From Variovorax sp. S12S4 (lineage in GTDB: Bacteria; Pseudomonadota; Gammaproteobacteria; Burkholderiales; Burkholderiaceae_C), in NCBI RefSeq assembly GCF_023195515.1, contig NZ_JALPKR020000002.1:682001-746000 (forward strand): a stretch of DNA of 64,000 bases. The letters run 5' to 3'. Shown here piece by piece: positions 57,943 through 64,000 of the stretch (its first letter is position 1; each line of letters starts with the position of its first letter). The translations under genes and the position numbers were made by a program. The notes beneath the pieces are model-generated. The model saw only the letters and a program-made list of their open reading frames with translations, did no database searches and had not been told where the DNA came from.

Positions 57943-59082
57943 TCAGCTCGGCATCAACACCATGTTGTCGCGGTGCACCATCTCTGGCTCCGCAACATAG
58001 CCCAGCAAGCGCTCGAACTCCGATGAGGGCTTGCGGCACAGCAGGCGGGCTTCGACGCTCGAGTAGTTCGCCAGGCCGCGGGCCAGCTCGACGCCGTCGG
58101 TGTCGCGCACGGCAATCACATCGCCGCGCGAAAACTCACCCGAGACGCCCGTCATGCCGATGGGCAGCAGGCTCTTGCCTTCTGCGCGCACCTTGCCCGC
58201 GGCGCCGGCATCGACGGTCACGGAGCCGCGCAGCTGCAGGTGGTCGGCCATCCAGCGCTTGCGGGCCTGGTGCTTGGCCGTCTGTGCAACCAGCAGCGTG
58301 CCAATCGGTTCACCGCGTGCCAGGCGCAGCAGGGCGTCGGGTTCGCGGCCCCAGGCAATCACGGTGGAAGCGCCGGAGCCGGCGGCGCGCTTGGCCGCCA
58401 GGATCTTCGTGATCATGCCGCCGCGGCCGAGGCTGGAGCCCGCTCCGCCCGCCATGGCTTCGAGCGCGGGATCGCCCGCCGCCGCCTCGTGCACGAACTT
58501 GGCGTCCGGGTCCTTGCGCGGATCGGCGGTGAAGAGGCCCTTCTGGTCGGTGAGGATGACGAGCGCATCGGCCTCGACCAGGTTGGCGACGAGTGCGCCG
58601 AGCGTGTCGTTGTCGCCGAACTTGATCTCGTCGTTGACGACGGTGTCGTTCTCGTTGATGACCGGCACCACGCCGAGCCTCAGCAGCGTGACGAGCGTAG
58701 AGCGTGCATTGAGATAGCGCTCGCGGTCGGCGAGGTCGGCATGGGTCAGCAGCACCTGCGCGCTGCCCATTTCGTTCTCGCGCAGCTTGGTCTCGTACAT
58801 CTGGGCCAGGCCCATCTGCCCGACGGCGGCGGCCGCCTGGAGCTCGTGCACCTCGTGCGGCCGGGTGCGCCAGCCAAGGCGTTTCATGCCTTCGGCAATG
58901 GCGCCGCTCGACACCATCACGACCTCTCGCCCATCGCGCACCAGCGCCGCAAGCTGGCGGCACCATTCGCCGATGGCGCCCTCGTCCAAGCCCCGTCCTT
59001 CGTTGGTAACGAGGCTCGAGCCCACCTTGACGACGATTCGGCGGGCGTCCCGCAATGCAGTGGATCCGGAATTCGAGGTCAT
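57943..59082 (-). CDS. proB: Glutamate 5-kinase
   Basis: 379 aa from the ATG at 59082 ([19 protein letters not shown]); the longer frame to 59166 is unsupported. First step of proline synthesis: ATP-dependent phosphorylation of glutamate. Amino-acid kinase motifs: [51 protein letters not shown] (core: [11 protein letters not shown]). A C-terminal PUA domain (about 285-379; [25 protein letters not shown] region) is present. Downstream of obg on the same strand. Confidence 0.97.
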   Translation of the reverse strand: MTSNSGSTALRDARRIVVKVGSSLVTNEGRGLDEGAIGEWCRQLAALVRDGREVVMVSSGAIAEGMKRLGWRTRPHEVHELQAAAAVGQMGLAQMYETKLRENEMGSAQVLLTHADLADRERYLNARSTLVTLLRLGVVPVINENDTVVNDEIKFGDNDTLGALVANLVEADALVILTDQKGLFTADPRKDPDAKFVHEAAAGDPALEAMAGGAGSSLGRGGMITKILAAKRAAGSGASTVIAWGREPDALLRLARGEPIGTLLVAQTAKHQARKRWMADHLQLRGSVTVDAGAAGKVRAEGKSLLPIGMTGVSGEFSRGDVIAVRDTDGVELARGLANYSSVEARLLCRKPSSEFERLLGYVAEPEMVHRDNMVLMPS

Positions 59083-59148
59083 TTGAGGCTGTGGCGGTCG
59101 GTCTTGAAAGCTGCTTGTTCTGCTATGTGTGGAAAGCTGGTGTTGCAT

Positions 59149-59185
59149 CGGCCTCGAAGCGGGCATCGGATGCCCGGCGAGGCCG
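59149..59185 (-). repeat. Strong inverted repeat between obg and proB
   Basis: Outer 8-bp stem CGGCCTCG/CGAGGCCG around an inner CGGGCAT-CGG-ATGCCCG hairpin, starting about 9 bp after the obg stop. No U-tract, so it may be an RNA processing or attenuation element between obg and proB. Confidence 0.5.
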
Positions 59186-59193
59186 CGCGGCTC

Positions 59194-60598
<1,405 letters not shown>

Positions 60599-60610
60599 GG
60601 AATCTGCTCC

Positions 60611-60922
60611 TTAGCCGGCGATCGCGCCGATTTGCAGTTCGGTGAACTGCTGGCGATGGCCTTGACGTTTCTGATAGTGCTTACGACGGCGCATCTTGAA
60701 GATGCGAACCTTGTCGTGCTTGCCGTGCGACAGTACCGTGACTGTCACCGTTGCGCCGGACACCAGGGGCGTACCGACCTTGATTTCGCTGCCGTTGCCG
60801 ACTGCGAGAACCTGATCGATCACGATTTCCTGGCCTACATCCGCAGCAATCTGTTCTACTTTAATTTTTTCGCCGGAAGCAACGCGATACTGCTTGCCGC
60901 CGGTTTTTATGACCGCGTACAT
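60611..60922 (-). CDS. rplU: 50S ribosomal protein L21
   Basis: 103 aa, standard length. [25 protein letters not shown] and the C-terminal [23 protein letters not shown] (core: [13 protein letters not shown]) identify L21. It is the first gene of rplU-rpmA-obg-proB. A promoter -10 lies upstream. Confidence 0.99.
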   Translation of the reverse strand: MYAVIKTGGKQYRVASGEKIKVEQIAADVGQEIVIDQVLAVGNGSEIKVGTPLVSGATVTVTVLSHGKHDKVRIFKMRRRKHYQKRQGHRQQFTELQIGAIAG

Positions 60923-60971
60923 GTGAACCTCTTGGGAAATGAGCTCTACGGCGAATTCCGCAGAGCCCTAG

Positions 60972-60977
60972 ATTCTA
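60972..60977 (-). promoter_or_regulatory. Candidate -10 element of rplU promoter
   Basis: TAGAAT on the minus strand, about 50 bases before the rplU start, within GTGCTAGAATCTAGGG. A -35 at 17-base spacing (ATGTTA) is weak. The ispB promoter is divergent from it. Confidence 0.5.
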
Positions 60978-61043
60978 GCACGGTTTGCACGCGCTAACAT
61001 GGTTTGGGCCCAGGCGGGCCTCGGACGGCCGCCGGCTCGTCCC

Positions 61044-61049
61044 TATAAT
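61044..61049 (+). promoter_or_regulatory. Candidate -10 element of ispB promoter
   Basis: A perfect TATAAT. The -35 at 17-base spacing (TCGGAC) is poor. If used, transcription begins near 61056, which rules out the upstream ATG at 60999 as the ispB start. Confidence 0.5.
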
Positions 61050-61112
61050 CTGCGCCTTCCGGCCTTGTGCCGCCGCTACCTTCCGTACTCAGACGCGCCG
61101 CGCGCAAACGCC

Positions 61113-62105
61113 TTGCCAGTTCACGCCGCCGATACCTCCCCCACCGCCACCGTGCTGGATTTGATCGCCGGCGACATGGTCGAAGTCGACCGTGTGATTG
61201 CGCGGCGCCTCGATACGGGCGTGCCCCTGGTCAGCCAGGTTTCCAAGTACATCATCTCCGCAGGGGGAAAGCGGCTGCGCCCGGCACTGCTGCTGCTCAT
61301 GTCGGGAGCCCTTGGGTACACCGGCGAGCAGCGCTTCAACCTGGCGGCGGTGGTGGAGTTCATCCACACCGCCACGCTGCTGCACGACGACGTGGTCGAT
61401 GAATCGACCCTGCGGCGCGGGCGCCCCACGGCCAACGAATCGTTCGGGAACCCGGCCAGCGTGCTGGTCGGCGACTTCCTGTACTCGCGCGCTTTCCAGA
61501 TGATGTTGGATGCGAACAACATGCGCATCATGCAAATTCTGGCCGAAGCGACCAACGTGATCGCCGAAGGCGAAGTGTTGCAGTTGATGAACATGCATGA
61601 CGCCTCGCTGGACGAAGCCGCCTATCTGCGCGTGATCCGCTCCAAGACCGCCAAGCTTTTCGAAGCCAGCACGCGGCTTGCCGCCGTTCTGGCCAGCGCC
61701 ACGCCCGAAGTCGAGGAGGCCTGCGCCACCTACGGCCAAGCGCTGGGCACGGCGTTCCAGGTCATCGACGACGTGCTCGACTATGCCGGGGATGCGCATG
61801 AAACAGGCAAGAACGTGGGCGACGACCTTCGTGAAGGCAAGACCACGCTGCCACTGATCTTCGCCATGCGGCGCGGCAACGCCGAGCAGGCCGCACTGGT
61901 GCGCGCGGCAATCCAGGCAGGCGACACGGCCCAACTGGGCAAGATCGTGGAAATCGTCCATAGCACGGGGGCGCTGGAAGCATCGCGTGCCGCCGCCGCC
62001 GACGAAGCGAAACGTGCGATTCACGCACTGCGCGACTTTCCGTCCAATTTGCACGCCGACGGTTTGCTACAATTGGCGGCTCAGTTGCTTGAGCGACGTG
62101 CCTGA
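61113..62105 (+). CDS. ispB: Octaprenyl diphosphate synthase (polyprenyl synthetase)
   Basis: About 330 aa from a TTG at 61113 (reading LPVHAADTSPTATVLDLIAGDM); the ATG at 60999 would lie upstream of the likely -10 box and adds 38 unconserved residues. It makes the all-trans polyprenyl side chain of ubiquinone. First Asp-rich motif LLHDDVVDEST; second DDVLDYAGD; other motifs GGKRLRPALLLL and GKTTLPLIFA. Followed by tRNA-Pro, as in many Burkholderiales. Confidence 0.95.
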   Translation: MPVHAADTSPTATVLDLIAGDMVEVDRVIARRLDTGVPLVSQVSKYIISAGGKRLRPALLLLMSGALGYTGEQRFNLAAVVEFIHTATLLHDDVVDESTLRRGRPTANESFGNPASVLVGDFLYSRAFQMMLDANNMRIMQILAEATNVIAEGEVLQLMNMHDASLDEAAYLRVIRSKTAKLFEASTRLAAVLASATPEVEEACATYGQALGTAFQVIDDVLDYAGDAHETGKNVGDDLREGKTTLPLIFAMRRGNAEQAALVRAAIQAGDTAQLGKIVEIVHSTGALEASRAAAADEAKRAIHALRDFPSNLHADGLLQLAAQLLERRA

Positions 62106-62154
62106 ACACCTCACAAGAGTTGGCAAGGACGACTTCTCTCTTTTTGCAACCAAT

Positions 62155-62231
62155 CGGGGTGTAGCTTAGCCTGGTAGAGCGCTACGTTCGGGACGTAGAG
62201 GCCGGAGGTTCGAATCCTCTCACCCCGACCA
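62155..62231 (+). tRNA. tRNA-Pro (anticodon CGG)
   Basis: 77 nt with an encoded CCA end. Acceptor stem CGGGGTG/CACCCCG, anticodon stem CTACG/CGTAG, loop TTCGGGA giving anticodon CGG, T-loop GGTTCGAATCC. It decodes CCG, a frequent proline codon in such GC-rich genomes. Confidence 0.97.
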
Positions 62232-62346
62232 GTCTCTTAGGCTGGCACCAATAATGCCCGTGCCTGTTGCTGTGTAGCGATTTACAGGACGCGGGTGTTC
62301 AGCGATGATCGTGAAGCATTTTTTCACATCTTTTGCAATTCGCTGA

Positions 62347-64000
62347 ATGGCTGCCGCCGAACTTCCTGTTAAAGAAAACACGCAAATCGCCCTTCCGGGC
62401 CTTGCGCGCGCATTGGTTTCGGCCGGCAAACTCCCTGCAAAGACAGCGGAAGACATCTATCAGAAGTCGCTGAGCAGCCGAACCAGCTTCATTGCCGAAC
62501 TGACCGGCAGCGGCGCCGTCTCGGCCGCCGACCTGGCCCACACGCTTTCTTCCGCCTTCGGCGCCCCGTTGCTCGACCTGGACGCAATCGACCACCAGCG
62601 GCTGCCCAAGGACCTGCTCGACCCGAAGCTGTGCCTTGCATACCGCATCGTGGTGCTCAGCAAGCGCAACAACCGTCTCATCGTTGCAACCGCGGATCCC
62701 TCCGACCAGCAGGCGGTGGAAAAGATCAAGTTCGCGTCGCAAATGGGCGTGGACTGGGTCATTGCCGAATACGACAAGCTGTCGCGAATGATCGAGGCCG
62801 CCGCTGTCAGCGCGTCGGAAACCCTCAACAATATCGTCGGCGGCGGGGATTTCGAGTTCGACGACGTCACGGCCGATACCTCGGGCGATACGAACGAGCA
62901 GGCGGCCATCGCCGAAGTCGAGGATGCCCCGGTCGTCCGGTTCCTGCACAAGATGCTGCTCGACGGCGTCAGCATGCGCGCATCGGACATTCACTTCGAA
63001 CCCTACGAGCACAACTACCGGGTGCGCTTTCGCATCGACGGCGAACTGCGCGAGATCGCCAGCCCGCCGACGCTCATCAAGGACAAGCTGGCCTCGCGGA
63101 TCAAGGTCATCTCCCGGCTCGACATCTCCGAAAAACGCATTCCGCAAGACGGGCGCATGAAGCTCAAGATCGGCCCGGACCGCGTGATCGACTTCCGCGT
63201 GAGCACCCTGCCCACGCTGTTCGGCGAGAAGATCGTGATCCGTATCCTGGATCCGAGCAGCGCGCGCCTGGGCATCGATGCGCTCGGTTACGACGCGGAT
63301 GAAAAGGAACGGCTGCTGAATGCAATCGGCCGTCCCTACGGCATGGTGCTGGTGACGGGCCCTACGGGCTCCGGAAAAACGGTGTCGCTCTACACCTGCC
63401 TGAACCTGCTGAACCAGCCGGGCGTCAACATCGCCACGGCAGAAGACCCGTCTGAAATCAACCTGCCCGGGGTGAACCAGGTCAACGTCAACGAACGTGC
63501 CGGACTCACGTTCGCCGCCGCGCTGCGCGCCTTTCTCCGGCAGGATCCCGACATCATCATGGTCGGTGAAATCCGGGACCTCGAAACGGCCGACATCTCG
63601 ATCAAGGCCGCGCAAACGGGCCACCTGGTGCTTTCGACGCTGCACACGAACGACGCGCCGACCACGCTCACGCGCATGCGGAACATGGGCATCGCACCGT
63701 TCAATATTGCGTCGAGCGTCATCCTGATCACTGCGCAGCGGCTGGCCCGCCGCTTGTGCCATCTCTGCCGTGCGCCGGCCGACGTGCCGCGCCAGGCCTT
63801 GCTCGACGCCGGCTTCAAGGAAGAAGAGCTCGATGGCTCCTGGAAGCCCTATCGCCCGGTCGGCTGCTCCGCGTGCAACGGCGGCTACAAGGGTCGCGTC
63901 GGCATCTACCAGGTGATGCCGATCTCCGAAGCCATCCAGGCCATCATCCTGCGCGACGGCAGCGCATTGGACATTGCGCGCCAGTCCGAAGCCGAGGGCG
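62347..64000 (+). CDS. pilB: Type IV pilus assembly ATPase PilB (GspE/PilB family), 3' truncated by window
   Basis: 551 codons visible, running off the window end. PilB powers pilus extension. N-terminal GspE-II domain (about 1-150), then the ATPase: ASDIHFEPYEHNYRVRFRIDG, Walker A GPTGSGKT, Asp box RFLRQDPDIIMVGEIRD region (core: DPDIIMVGEIRD), His box AAQTGHLVLSTLHTND. The tetracysteine zinc motif typical of PilB/GspE is seen as CHLC ... CSAC. Start ATG at 62347; 115 bp after tRNA-Pro. Probably followed by pilC and pilD outside the window. Distinction from GspE rests on the tRNA/ispB neighbourhood and PilB-like N-terminus. Confidence 0.93.
   Translation, partial: MAAAELPVKENTQIALPGLARALVSAGKLPAKTAEDIYQKSLSSRTSFIAELTGSGAVSAADLAHTLSSAFGAPLLDLDAIDHQRLPKDLLDPKLCLAYRIVVLSKRNNRLIVATADPSDQQAVEKIKFASQMGVDWVIAEYDKLSRMIEAAAVSASETLNNIVGGGDFEFDDVTADTSGDTNEQAAIAEVEDAPVVRFLHKMLLDGVSMRASDIHFEPYEHNYRVRFRIDGELREIASPPTLIKDKLASRIKVISRLDISEKRIPQDGRMKLKIGPDRVIDFRVSTLPTLFGEKIVIRILDPSSARLGIDALGYDADEKERLLNAIGRPYGMVLVTGPTGSGKTVSLYTCLNLLNQPGVNIATAEDPSEINLPGVNQVNVNERAGLTFAAALRAFLRQDPDIIMVGEIRDLETADISIKAAQTGHLVLSTLHTNDAPTTLTRMRNMGIAPFNIASSVILITAQRLARRLCHLCRAPADVPRQALLDAGFKEEELDGSWKPYRPVGCSACNGGYKGRVGIYQVMPISEAIQAIILRDGSALDIARQSEAEG

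Noticed and set aside
60999..61112. Upstream ATG giving a longer IspB.
   Set aside because: The 38 added residues are unlike the family and the segment overlaps the probable promoter.

Overview
The window is GC-rich chromosomal DNA from a motile betaproteobacterium, most likely Comamonadaceae and probably Variovorax. This is inferred from gene content, gene order (rplU-rpmA-obg-proB, hemA-prfA-prmC-grxD, ispB next to tRNA-Pro) and protein style, not from a database search. About three quarters of it is one flagellar and chemotaxis locus; the rest is conserved housekeeping genes. There is no phage, insertion sequence or CRISPR array.

Region 1 (1-9.5 kb, minus strand): the N-terminus of CheA (cut by the window edge), motB and motA, the class 1 master regulator flhDC, an FlhB-C-terminus-like protein paired with a second FliK-type protein, and the filament block fliT, fliS, fliD, flaG, fliC, then fliE. 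fliC has a near-consensus sigma-28 promoter. Region 2 (9.8-21.1 kb, plus strand): fliF-fliG-fliH-fliI-fliJ-fliK-fliL-fliM-fliN-fliO-fliP-fliQ-fliR, giving the MS ring, C ring, export ATPase and export gate. Region 3 (21.1-45.4 kb, minus strand): flgB-flgC-flgD-flgE-flgF-flgG-flgH-flgI-flgJ, then a chemoreceptor island of about 14 kb (two cheW genes and seven methyl-accepting chemotaxis proteins), then flgK-flgL. The island splits the usual flgJ-flgK junction, and sigma-28-like promoters lie before mcp6 and before flgK. Region 4 (45.6-47.1 kb, plus strand): flgA, flgM and flgN, with a very good sigma-28 promoter before flgM.

Region 5 (47.1-64 kb): a Crp/Fnr-type regulator, a small membrane protein, hemA, prfA, prmC, grxD, a cupin, a CNNM/CBS/CorC membrane protein, a lytic transglycosylase with a Tat-like signal, proS, rppH, a CNP1-like lipoprotein, proB, obg, rpmA, rplU, ispB, tRNA-Pro(CGG) and the first 551 codons of pilB.

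The genes describe a regulated cascade: FlhDC, then basal body and hook (fli/flg), then sigma-28 (fliA itself lies outside the window) freed when FlgM is exported, then filament and receptors. The most notable observations are (i) single-base frame breaks in fliH, fliN, flgC and cheW2, all in low-complexity GC tracts, which look more like sequence errors than decay but need checking; (ii) a recombining receptor island with a perfect 413-bp cheW repeat and a perfect 407-bp receptor repeat; and (iii) uneven presence of the CheR-binding C-terminal pentapeptide among the seven receptors. I found no clearly new class of system.
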